NCBI GenBank assembly: GCA_001798455.1 | Contig: MGSI01000037.1 | Location: 1 to 7,689, forward strand | Length of the DNA stretch: 7,689 nucleotides | Origin: Deltaproteobacteria bacterium RIFCSPLOWO2_02_FULL_57_26 | GTDB lineage: Bacteria; Desulfobacterota; Binatia; UBA9968 | Direction of reading: 5' to 3' | Shown here: positions 1 through 5,917 of the stretch, one piece after another | Numbering within the stretch: the first letter of the stretch is position 1 | Layout of the letters: every line of letters starts with the position of its first letter | Notes under the pieces: generated by a model | The model's database searches: none | What the model saw: the letters and a program-made list of their open reading frames with translations, nothing else | What the model was told of the DNA's origin: nothing | Made by a program: the position numbers and the translations under genes

Positions 1-89
1 GGTTTTGATCCAAAATACCCTGCCGGAGCTGATATTCCATAAGCGTAGCGAGCGATCTGCGAGCCTCACACCTCTGCTGGACTTCCTGT

Positions 90-118
90 TTGCGGCATCA
101 CGCCTGAATGTCTACAAT
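90..118 (+). promoter_or_regulatory. Possible promoter for the nucleotidyltransferase module
   Basis: A TTGCGG box at 90-95 and a TACAAT box at 113-118 are separated by 17 nt. The -10 box matches the sigma70 consensus at 5 of 6 positions, while the -35 box keeps only TTG. Transcription would start at about 124-125, that is at or next to the GTG at 125, giving a leaderless mRNA. If translation really starts at TTG 5 or further upstream, this match lies inside the gene and is fortuitous. Confidence 0.3.
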
Positions 119-124
119 GGCGGG

Positions 125-676
125 GTGAATTTTGAGCGCGTCTTGGAGGCATTGCTGGGGGAGTTCGATTGTCGCCACATCCGGTATGCGGCCATAGGCG
201 GCTTCGCTCTAGGGGTCCTGGGTTATCCGAGGACGACAATAGACCTGGATTTTCTCGTGCATAAAGACGACCTGAATAAGGTCCACGATCTCCTGACTAA
301 TCTGGGGTACCAACGGGTAGTGCACACCGAGAATGTCTCCCAGTACCGCCACGATGACGACGCCTGGGGATCGATCGATTTGATCCATGCGTTTCGCAAG
401 ACCTCGCTCGCCATGCTCGCGCGTGTAAAGAGTTATCCCGTGTTCGGCGAGAAGCGGACTGTCAAAGCCGTTGATCCGGAGGACGTAATCGGGCTAAAAG
501 TGCAAGCAATGGTCAACGACCCCGACCGTAGGCCGCAAGAATTGGCGGACATCGAAAGACTTATGGACCTATACGGCTCCAAGCTGGACTGGAAGCGGAT
601 TCAGGAGTACTATGATGTCTTCGGTCTTGGGGAAGAAGCCAAGCGATTGAGGAAGAGATTCAGACGTGCTCACTGA
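125..676 (+). CDS. Nucleotidyltransferase of the AbiEii/MNT (DNA polymerase beta-like) superfamily
   Basis: Probable nucleotidyltransferase, 183 residues from the GTG chosen here. The N-terminal part shows the fold's signature: AIGGFALG (residues 23-30, with the Gly-Gly pair at 25-26), followed by RTTIDLDFLV, whose two aspartates at 40 and 42 are the expected metal ligands. SIDLIHAF at 83-90 offers the third acidic residue, Asp85. The C-terminal part (GLKVQAMVNDPDRRPQELAD) resembles the Lys/Arg/Asp-rich segment of AbiEii-type type IV toxins and related stand-alone transferases. The open frame continues upstream to TTG at 5 and possibly past the window edge. GTG at 125 is preferred because family members usually begin a few residues before VLEALL, and because a TACAAT -10-like box ends 6 nt upstream. 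The gene overlaps the next one by 11 bp, indicating an operon. The substrate is unknown (nucleotide, tRNA or protein). The fold is fairly sure, the role is not. Confidence 0.75.
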   Translation: MNFERVLEALLGEFDCRHIRYAAIGGFALGVLGYPRTTIDLDFLVHKDDLNKVHDLLTNLGYQRVVHTENVSQYRHDDDAWGSIDLIHAFRKTSLAMLARVKSYPVFGEKRTVKAVDPEDVIGLKVQAMVNDPDRRPQELADIERLMDLYGSKLDWKRIQEYYDVFGLGEEAKRLRKRFRRAH

Positions 677-878
677 GGAAGAAAAGCAGGAACTGAAGGA
701 ACTCGCTGGCTCTGCTGCAATTCGCAAAGAGTTTCGACTTCTCCGGCGGAACTCGATGGCGTTGCAGCAGCACGTAGATGTGGACAAGTTTATCAGTTTT
801 CTGACCGCCATGTCCCGCCTGAACCCAAAACCTGCCGCGCCCCGTCCCTTTGTTCCCTACAGGCAGGTGAAGATATAG
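666..878 (+). CDS. Small conserved partner protein of the nucleotidyltransferase
   Basis: A 70-residue, charged, soluble protein of unknown function. It begins at GTG, inside the end of the nucleotidyltransferase gene (11-bp overlap), with a purine-rich AAGAG at 653-657 placed 8 nt upstream. The N-terminus (LTEEEKQELKELAGSAAIRK) is a predicted amphipathic helix. It is followed by an Arg-rich segment (RLLRRN, 24-29), a VDVDKFISFLTAMSRL stretch (37-52), and a Pro-rich tail (PKPAAPRPFVPYR). From memory, small proteins with this same plan (acidic LTEE helix, then a VDxDxFxxFL motif, then a Pro-rich end) often follow AbiEii-like nucleotidyltransferases. That makes it a plausible antitoxin, regulator or substrate. 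No DNA-binding motif is evident. The gene converges on pyrF with a 31-bp gap that holds no recognisable terminator. Confidence 0.7.
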   Translation: MLTEEEKQELKELAGSAAIRKEFRLLRRNSMALQQHVDVDKFISFLTAMSRLNPKPAAPRPFVPYRQVKI

Positions 879-909
879 CCACTTTAGGCAAACACAGAAC
901 AGACTGCGA

Positions 910-1668
910 TCAGCTAAGCGCGGCGCGTTCCATCTCGGCAATCATATCGCGGACGGCCACCAGAGGGTCCTTGGCCTCGAGGATCGGTCGTCCTACCACG
1001 ATATAGTCTACGCCCCCCCGCACCGCCTCCTCCGGTGTCATCACGCGCCTCTGATCGTTCCGCTTCCCCCTTTGCGGCCGGATTCCCGGGGTGACGATGA
1101 TAAAGCGGCGACCGCAGGCAGCGCGAATACCGGCCACCTCATGAGGGGAAGCCACTACGCCATCCATGCCCGCCTCCTGGCTGAGGAGCGCCAGGCGGAC
1201 CACCTGGTCCATCACCTCTCCGCCGACGCCTACACGCTCGAGATCGCTTTTGTTCAGGCTGGTCAAAACCGTGACTGCCAGCATGATCGGCCGCCTCAGG
1301 CCCTCCTGACGACAGACCCGGTGCACCTCGCGCGCGGTTAGGCGCATCATCTCCAGGCTCCCGGAGGCATGGACGTTAAACATTCTAACCCCCAAACGGG
1401 TCGCGCCGATCGCCGCCTTGGCCACGGTGGTGGGGATATCGTGGAACTTGAGATCTAAGAAAACCTCACCTCCCGTCTCCCGGATCAACTTTACCGCCTG
1501 TGGCCCCGCATGGGTAAAGAGCTGCTTGCCCACTTTGAACATCCCCACCTTGCCTGCCAGGAGCCGGACCAGCGCCTTCACCTGTTCCAGATCGTCGACA
1601 TCGAGCGCGACGATCAATCGCTCTCGCATGGAGACGGGGGGGCGCACAAGCTCGACGGGGGGCACCAT
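910..1668 (-). CDS. pyrF: Orotidine 5'-phosphate decarboxylase
   Basis: Decarboxylates OMP to UMP, the last step of de novo pyrimidine synthesis in the cytoplasm. The 252-residue product has the usual group I TIM-barrel landmarks: LIVALDVDD (18-26, substrate Asp23), FKVGKQLF (44-51, Lys45), and the catalytic DLKFHDIP (72-79) with Asp72, Lys74 and Asp77 forming the charged Asp-Lys-Asp network. TPGIRP (193-198) and VVGRPI (224-229, Arg227) form the phosphate-binding end. The gene is third in the ispG-proS-pyrF unit, and its first ATG lies 5 nt after the proS stop. An alternative ATG at 1629 (residue 14, MRERLIVALD) fits the usual family N-terminus better and would give 239 residues. Neither start has a convincing ribosome-binding site: an AAGGAGG sits 19 nt before the first ATG, inside proS. 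No terminator is visible after the stop. Confidence 0.96.
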   Translation of the reverse strand: MVPPVELVRPPVSMRERLIVALDVDDLEQVKALVRLLAGKVGMFKVGKQLFTHAGPQAVKLIRETGGEVFLDLKFHDIPTTVAKAAIGATRLGVRMFNVHASGSLEMMRLTAREVHRVCRQEGLRRPIMLAVTVLTSLNKSDLERVGVGGEVMDQVVRLALLSQEAGMDGVVASPHEVAGIRAACGRRFIIVTPGIRPQRGKRNDQRRVMTPEEAVRGGVDYIVVGRPILEAKDPLVAVRDMIAEMERAALS

Positions 1669-1673
1669 GCGTC

Positions 1674-3401
1674 TCAGATTTTCAGCGCCTCCTTGATGCG
1701 CGCCTCGATTTTTCCTGAGGCCTCTCCCACTATAGCCTCTTCGGTATTTCCATCGCGGCGCCAGCGCAACTCCACCCCTCCCCGCTGCAACCCTTTGGCG
1801 CCAACAGTAACCCGTAGAGGGACTCCGATGAGATCCGCGTCTTTGAATTTGACCCCGGGACGCTCATCGCGATCGTCGAGCAGGACCTCGACACCGCGTT
1901 TTCTGAGCTCGTCATACAGCGTATCGGTCACCTCTAAGATAGCCTTCTCCCGGTACTGTATCGGCAGGAGCAGGACATGAAACGGGGCGATCGATAGAGG
2001 CCAGATAATCCCGTTGCCATCGTGATTTTGCTCGATCGCAGCAGCGAGCAGGCGCGTGATCCCGATACCATAGCAGCCCATTTCGATCGGCTGCTCACGT
2101 CCTTCGGCATCAAGGTAAGTCGCACCCAGGGTCTCGCTGTATTTTCTTCCCAAATGAAAGATCTGGCCTACCTCGATTCCCCGGCGGGCCTCGAGCGTCC
2201 CTCCTTCACAGCGAGGGCAAGGATCCCCTGCTGCGGCCATCCGAAGGTCAGCAAAAACGGACGGCGTGAAATCACGCTCCTGATCGACCTCCACAAAGTG
2301 AGCATTTGCCTCATTGGCCCCCGTGACACCGCCGCGTATCCCCTGGATCGCCTGGTCTGCCACAACCCGAAGCTCAATCCCAATCGGCCCCAAAAAGCCC
2401 GGAGTGACGCCGGTGCTTTGCTCCACCGCGGTCTCGCCCGCCAGGGCGACCTCCTGACATCCCAGCACCGTCCTGAGTTTAAGCTCATTGACTTCGTGAT
2501 CCCCGCGAACCAAAACCGCCACCAGCTCGCCCCCGTCCGTTCTGTAAACGAGCGTCTTGATAAATCTCTCGGAGGCAAGTCCCAGAAAATTGGCCACCTC
2601 AGCTACGGTTTTCTTTCCCGGAGTGGCGACTTTCTTTATCGGTGGTGAGGATTCCTTGAGGTTCCGGCCCGCAAGCCTCTGCGCCTTCACTTCGGCCTTC
2701 TGCACGTTCGCCGCATAATCGCAGCGGGTGCAGCTCACCAGGGCATCCTCCCCCGTATCCGCGAGCACCTGGAACTCATGCGAGAGGGTTCCGCCGATAG
2801 CCCCCGTATCCGCCTCCACCGGGCGGAACTTGAGACCGCAGCGAGTGAAGATCCGGTTGTAGGCGTGAAACATGTTCTCGTACTCGCGCCGGCAGTCCTC
2901 CACATCCCCGTGGAAGCTGTAGGCATCCTTCATGATAAACTCGCGGCCCCGCATGAGACCGAACCGTGGGCGCACCTCGTCACGGAATTTGGTCTGAATC
3001 TGATAAAGATTGAAGGGCAGCTCCCGATAGGAGCGCACCACGCGTCGGACCAGGTCAGTGATGACCTCTTCGTGCGTCGGTCCCAGGCAAAAGTCTCTTT
3101 CGTGGCGGTCCTTAAAGCGGACGAGCTCCTTCCCGTAGACCTCCCAGCGGCCGCTTTCTCGCCATAGCTCGGCGGGCGAGACCATCGGCAGCAGGAGTTC
3201 CTGAGCCCCCGCCCGATCCATCTCCTCCCGCACGATCGTTTCGATCTTTCGAATCACCCGCAGCGCCAAAGGAAGGTAGTTATAGATCCCGCGGCTGATC
3301 TGGCGGATCATCCCGGCGCGGACGAGCAGCTTATGGCTGATGACCTCCGCGTCGGCGGGATCCTCTTTGAGTGTGGGGATAAAGGTCTTGCTCCAGCGCA
3401 C
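1674..3401 (-). CDS. proS: Prolyl-tRNA synthetase, bacterial long form with editing insertion
   Basis: Class II synthetase that charges tRNA-Pro with proline in the cytoplasm. Residue numbers here run from the GTG start. Near the N-terminus are WSKTFIPTLKE, then LGPTHEE (106-112). Motif 2 spans about 139-164 (FRDEVRPRFGLMRGREF, then MKDAYSFH). Motif 3 is GIGITRLLAA (445-454). Between motifs 2 and 3 lies a long insertion, about 230-390, matching the INS trans-editing domain that removes mischarged Ala-tRNA-Pro. It is flanked by CTRC (224-227) and CPRC (395-398), a possible zinc site absent from the E. coli enzyme as I recall it. The C-terminal anticodon-binding domain carries LLDDRDERPGVKFKDADLIG (507-526). 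GTG at 3401 gives 575 residues, typical of the family, with AAGAG 6 nt upstream. A TTG at 3437 would add an unrelated 12-residue extension. The gene is second in the operon. Confidence 0.96.
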   Translation of the reverse strand: MRWSKTFIPTLKEDPADAEVISHKLLVRAGMIRQISRGIYNYLPLALRVIRKIETIVREEMDRAGAQELLLPMVSPAELWRESGRWEVYGKELVRFKDRHERDFCLGPTHEEVITDLVRRVVRSYRELPFNLYQIQTKFRDEVRPRFGLMRGREFIMKDAYSFHGDVEDCRREYENMFHAYNRIFTRCGLKFRPVEADTGAIGGTLSHEFQVLADTGEDALVSCTRCDYAANVQKAEVKAQRLAGRNLKESSPPIKKVATPGKKTVAEVANFLGLASERFIKTLVYRTDGGELVAVLVRGDHEVNELKLRTVLGCQEVALAGETAVEQSTGVTPGFLGPIGIELRVVADQAIQGIRGGVTGANEANAHFVEVDQERDFTPSVFADLRMAAAGDPCPRCEGGTLEARRGIEVGQIFHLGRKYSETLGATYLDAEGREQPIEMGCYGIGITRLLAAAIEQNHDGNGIIWPLSIAPFHVLLLPIQYREKAILEVTDTLYDELRKRGVEVLLDDRDERPGVKFKDADLIGVPLRVTVGAKGLQRGGVELRWRRDGNTEEAIVGEASGKIEARIKEALKI

Positions 3402-3529
3402 GTTGTGCTCTTGAACGGGACACGGAAGTAGTCCCAAAGGGCTAGCCCCGTTCCAAACCCCAGTACGAAACTTTATCGCATCGCGGGTTAAATCGACGAC
3501 TCTCCGGATCGAGGTCTGGAACGGGGCTA
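3402..3529 (-). promoter_or_regulatory. ispG-proS intergenic leader with competing inverted repeats
   Basis: The 125-bp gap between ispG and proS holds several inverted repeats. A perfect 13-bp pair, TAGCCCCGTTCCA at 3443-3455 against its complement at 3517-3529, encloses 61 nt, and its right arm covers the ispG stop codon. The left arm also belongs to a 10-bp palindrome, GGGCTAGCCC (3439-3448), so the two pairings exclude each other. A smaller hairpin (GGGAC at 3417-3421 with GTCCC at 3431-3435) sits just upstream of the proS ribosome-binding site. A further 7-bp pair is TCGACGA (3493-3499) with TCGTCGA (3531-3537). No U-run follows, so this is not an ordinary terminator. Processing, stability control or attenuation of proS is possible but is inference. 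Confidence 0.4.
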
Positions 3530-4627
3530 ATCGTCGACCACGGACGCCCGCTCTGCCGCCCTTTCGGCCACCAGCTTTTCGACCTCGTCCATCAAGGCCT
3601 CTACGATTTGCGACTCGGGGACTTTACGGACGACTGCCCCTTTTTTGAAGATCAGGCCGATACCCTTTCCTCCAGCCACGCCGATATCGGCGGCGCGAGC
3701 CTCGCCTGGCCCGTTCACCTCACACCCCATCACGGCCACATGGATATCGGTATGGTTGTAAGGGATCATGCGCTCCTCCACCTGTTTGGCCAGGGCGACC
3801 AGATCCACATCGGCCCGGCCGCAAGAAGGACAGGCAACAAAGGTCATCCCCTGTTTTCTCAGGCCGAGCGACTTCAAGATCTCGATCCCGACTCGCGCCT
3901 CCTCGACCGGATCAGCCGAAAGCGACACGCGGATCGTGTCGCCAATTCCCTCGGCCAAGAGCGTCCCGATCCCGACCGCCGATTTGATGGTGCCCATGCT
4001 CGGAGTGCCGGCTTCGGTTACGCCCAGATGAAAGGGATAATCCACCTTATCTGCCAGTAAACGGTAGGCTTCGATCATCATCAGGGGATCGGAAGACTTG
4101 AGCGAGACCTTGATCTCGTTGTATCCGACATCCTCCAGAATACCGATGTGACGCAGCGCGCTCTCCACCATCCCGCCGGCCGTCGGCCCACCGAATTTCT
4201 TCAAAAGATCTTTCTCCAAGGAACCGGCGTTGACCCCGATACGGATGGGAATCCTGCGCTCGGAGGCCATCTTGACCACCTCCTCAACGCACCAGCGGGC
4301 GCCGATGTTGCCCGGGTTGAGCCTGAGTCCATCCACTCCCTGCTCCAACGCGATGAGCGCAAGTTTGTAGTTGAAGTGGATGTCCGCGATCACGGGAATT
4401 CGGATCTGTCCGCGAATCTCACCGAGGTGCTCGGCCGCCTCGCGCACCGGAACCGCAACCCTGACGATATCACACCCGGCCGCCTCCAGGGCCCAGATCT
4501 GGTCTACGGTAGCCGCGACGTCCCGGGTATCGGTCTTGGTCATGGATTGTACCGTAATCGGTGCGTTCCCGCCGATCTTGACCTTGCCGAGCTGAATCTG
4601 CCTGGTTTTACGCCGTGTCGTCGCCAT
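3527..4627 (-). CDS. ispG: 4-Hydroxy-3-methylbut-2-en-1-yl diphosphate synthase (IspG/GcpE)
   Basis: Iron-sulfur enzyme of the MEP pathway. It reductively opens methylerythritol cyclodiphosphate to HMBPP, the penultimate step to IPP and DMAPP, using electrons from flavodoxin or ferredoxin. The 366-residue product has the usual bacterial two-domain form. The N-terminal TIM barrel holds IGGNAPITVQSMTKTDT (18-34), ADIHFNYKLA (81-90), LRLNPGNIG (101-109) and SLKSSDP (175-181). The C-terminal reductase-like domain holds CPSCGR (Cys266, Cys269) and GCEVNGPGEAR (Cys302, Glu309), the three cluster ligands and the catalytic glutamate. There is no plant-type or long-form insertion. It is the first gene of the ispG-proS-pyrF unit. 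The ATG has no Shine-Dalgarno sequence, and a strong promoter lies unusually close upstream. The stop codon lies inside an inverted-repeat arm shared with the proS leader. Confidence 0.97.
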   Translation of the reverse strand: MATTRRKTRQIQLGKVKIGGNAPITVQSMTKTDTRDVAATVDQIWALEAAGCDIVRVAVPVREAAEHLGEIRGQIRIPVIADIHFNYKLALIALEQGVDGLRLNPGNIGARWCVEEVVKMASERRIPIRIGVNAGSLEKDLLKKFGGPTAGGMVESALRHIGILEDVGYNEIKVSLKSSDPLMMIEAYRLLADKVDYPFHLGVTEAGTPSMGTIKSAVGIGTLLAEGIGDTIRVSLSADPVEEARVGIEILKSLGLRKQGMTFVACPSCGRADVDLVALAKQVEERMIPYNHTDIHVAVMGCEVNGPGEARAADIGVAGGKGIGLIFKKGAVVRKVPESQIVEALMDEVEKLVAERAAERASVVDD

Positions 4628-4644
4628 TTGAATTTAACCATTTC

Positions 4645-4674
4645 ACTATAATGGACCGGGCGAAGGGGTGTCAA
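4645..4674 (-). promoter_or_regulatory. Sigma70-type promoter of the ispG-proS-pyrF operon
   Basis: Read on the minus strand, a perfect TTGACA -35 box (4674 to 4669) is followed after 18 nt by a TATAGT -10 box (4650 to 4645; 5 of 6 consensus positions). The expected transcription start is near 4638, only about 10 nt before the ispG ATG at 4627. The mRNA leader would be very short and contains no Shine-Dalgarno sequence. This is the best minus-strand promoter match seen in the window, and it implies that the operon is transcribed independently of the mddA-like gene upstream. Confidence 0.65.
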
Positions 4675-4677
4675 CCA

Positions 4678-4790
4678 ACCAAGAAAGTGTCGAGGACTGA
4701 GTGCTGAGGGATTGAACGGCTTAAACAACTTGAACAGTTCAAAACGTTCAAAAGACTTCAGTCCTCATGACTCAGTCCTTCCTTCTTGGT
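4678..4790. repeat. Nested imperfect inverted-repeat element, possibly a dispersed intergenic repeat
   Basis: A 113-bp segment is organised as nested complementary arms. The outer arms are ACCAAGAA (4678-4685) and TTCTTGGT (4783-4790). The next pair is GGACTGAGT (4694-4702) with ACTCAGTCC (4770-4778). Alternatively, GAGGACTGA (4692-4700) pairs with TCAGTCCTC (4758-4766). Inside these, TTGAACG (4712-4718) pairs with CGTTCAA (4745-4751), and a compact palindrome TTGAACAGTTCAA (4730-4742) lies near the middle. The right side contains the unit TCAGTCCT twice, 14 bp apart. Its composition (GAAC/GTTC and CTGAG/CTCAG blocks) differs from the flanking genes. The element could be a REP/MITE-like dispersed repeat or a cruciform or RNA hairpin that acts as a 3' end for the mddA-like transcript. 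It has no U-run of an intrinsic terminator. Confidence 0.6.
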
Positions 4791-5530
4791 AGCGGGAACA
4801 GCATCGGTATCCTGCGGCGGTATTCTCGATACGCCGCACCATAGAGCTCGACCAGCTCTTGCTCCTCGTGTCGGATATTCAAGAGAATATAGGCCGTCGA
4901 TGCCGCGGCGAACACGAAGTGTCCCATGGTCATGACCGGTGTTGACCAGAAGGCGATGAGAATTCCCATCATGATGGGATGGCGCACGTAGCGGTAGAGG
5001 TCCGGCATCTGAAATTTTACCGGCGTGTATGCTTGCCCGCGCGTATATAGGCGAACCTGCCTGAGACCGAAGAGATCGCCGTGATCGATGAGAAAACTCG
5101 AGTGAATGGCGATCAGCCAGCCAAGCCAAAAGAGCACCTCCAGAATGCGTTGGGCAGGAGGATATTCCACCTCCCACACCACAACGGTTAGCGGCCGCCA
5201 TTGCCAGAAAAAGAAAAGGAGCACAAGGCTGGAGACCAACACATAAGTGCTACGCTCGACGGCTTGGGGAACGAGCCGAGTCCACCACCCCTTGAACCAT
5301 TTGCGCGCCATTACGCTATGCTGGAGGGCAAATAGGAAAAAGAGGCCAAGATTGATGAACAACGACTGACCGTAAGACCCCTTGGGGCCATCATCTATGG
5401 ACTTCGGCACAAAGATATTGCCGACAAAACCGACTGTGTACAAAAAAGTCGTGAGGGAGATCAAGTAGGTGGCTAGACCATAAATGAGTGCAACGGGCCG
5501 TCCTAAGGATTTCCAGATGGGTTGCGTCAT
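4772..5530 (-). CDS. mddA: Membrane methanethiol S-methyltransferase (MddA-like)
   Basis: Integral-membrane SAM-dependent methyltransferase of the NnrU/isoprenylcysteine carboxyl methyltransferase-like superfamily, 252 residues. By resemblance it is MddA, which converts methanethiol to dimethyl sulfide. Hydrophobic segments lie at about 12-36, 54-72, 95-111, 127-148 and 186-216. Family blocks seen are GFVGNIFVPKSID (34-46), FALQHSVMAR (67-76), VERSTYVLVSSLVLLFFFWQ (91-110), FGLRQVRLY (154-162), the cofactor-binding RYVRHPIMMG (180-189), and the C-terminal EEQELVELYGAAYREY (222-237) with RRIPMLFP. The ATG has no Shine-Dalgarno sequence. A nine-codon ORF starting at 5556 ends in ATGA overlap with it. 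The final codons (RRKD) and the TGA come from the adjacent inverted repeat, so the C-terminus may have been reshaped by that element. The superfamily is near certain. Methanethiol as substrate is inferred from remembered sequence similarity. Confidence 0.8.
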   Translation of the reverse strand: MTQPIWKSLGRPVALIYGLATYLISLTTFLYTVGFVGNIFVPKSIDDGPKGSYGQSLFINLGLFFLFALQHSVMARKWFKGWWTRLVPQAVERSTYVLVSSLVLLFFFWQWRPLTVVVWEVEYPPAQRILEVLFWLGWLIAIHSSFLIDHGDLFGLRQVRLYTRGQAYTPVKFQMPDLYRYVRHPIMMGILIAFWSTPVMTMGHFVFAAASTAYILLNIRHEEQELVELYGAAYREYRRRIPMLFPLPRRKD

Positions 5531-5800
5531 CGCGCGACATAAACACGTAATACCATGGGAGCGGTGCCAGGCCTTGGCTTTTTATTCCTCAAGACTAAAG
5601 CTTTTAAATCAGAATCTGTCATTTAGGCCGCTTTCTTTACTGCCTTAACCTGTAACCGGGCACAATCCGATAACCGTCAAATCGCCGCTGGAAGGGCTCA
5701 ACCCGGTCGTCTCGATTTCGAGATAGCATTCCACCTTAGAAAACCGATTTGCAGCCATGAGATCGCCGTGATTGTATCGGCACCCTCAGGATAGCGCAAG

Positions 5801-5880
5801 GGAATTGTATCCGCTCGCGAAGATTAGGTATTGACAATTCCTCGGCCTAGGGGTTTAAACTGCATCTGCGATCAATTGTC
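5801..5880 (+). promoter_or_regulatory. Possible operator: repeated AATTGT motifs around the TctC promoter
   Basis: GGAATTGT at 5801-5808 is the exact inverse of ACAATTCC at 5834-5841. AATTGTC recurs at 5874-5880, on the other side of the -10 box. A further direct copy, ATTGTATC, occurs at 5771-5778 and 5804-5811, 33 bp apart, about three helical turns. The clustering around a promoter suggests protein-binding sites, but the motifs are short and AT-rich and could arise by chance. Confidence 0.25.
5831..5859 (+). promoter_or_regulatory. Sigma70-type promoter for the TctC/TctA genes
   Basis: A perfect TTGACA -35 box (5831-5836) is followed after exactly 17 nt by TTTAAA (5854-5859), a 4-of-6 match to the -10 consensus. 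Transcription would begin near 5866 and give a leader of about 60 nt ending in a good ribosome-binding site. The -35 box overlaps one arm of an inverted repeat (GACAATT at 5833-5839 with AATTGTC at 5874-5880), a geometry suited to repressor control, though no regulator gene lies nearby. Confidence 0.55.
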
Positions 5881-5910
5881 CCGAGCCATCCTGATGGCGA
5901 GACTTTAGGG

Positions 5911-5917
5911 AAAGGAG
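5911..5917 (+). promoter_or_regulatory. Ribosome-binding site of the TctC-family gene
   Basis: AAAGGAG lies 8 nt before the ATG at 5926. It is the clearest Shine-Dalgarno sequence in the window. It fixes the start of the binding-protein gene and agrees with the signal peptide beginning at that codon. Confidence 0.8.

Noticed and set aside
2022..2648. Plus-strand 208-residue open frame antisense to proS
   Set aside because: It lies entirely inside the proS coding region, has no recognisable domain, and reads as the low-complexity mirror of the proS codons.
3402..3437. TTG at 3437 as the proS start
   Set aside because: It adds 12 residues unlike the family N-terminus, and family proteins begin at the WSKTFIPTL region. 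GTG 3401 has AAGAG 6 nt upstream.
3608..4651. Plus-strand open frames antisense to ispG
   Set aside because: The ispG protein is unmistakable in the opposite strand, and these frames show no family motif or ribosome-binding site.
4627..4652. Plus-strand promoter using TATAAT at 4647-4652
   Set aside because: The nearest -35-like box (TTGAAT) gives a spacer of 14 nt, and no plus-strand gene follows before 5926.
4758..5201. Minus-strand 147-residue frame overlapping the mddA-like gene
   Set aside because: It is a shifted frame of the same strand with Arg/Ser/His-rich composition, while the overlapping frame gives a clear membrane methyltransferase.
5565..5588. Possible intrinsic terminator (GCCA-loop-TGGC followed by TTTTTATT)
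   Set aside because: The stem is only 4 bp, and no plus-strand gene lies upstream for it to terminate.
5710..5723. 14-bp palindrome TCTCGATTTCGAGA in the divergent intergenic region
   Set aside because: It is perfect but isolated, more than 100 bp from the identified promoter and without a second copy, so I do not call it an operator.
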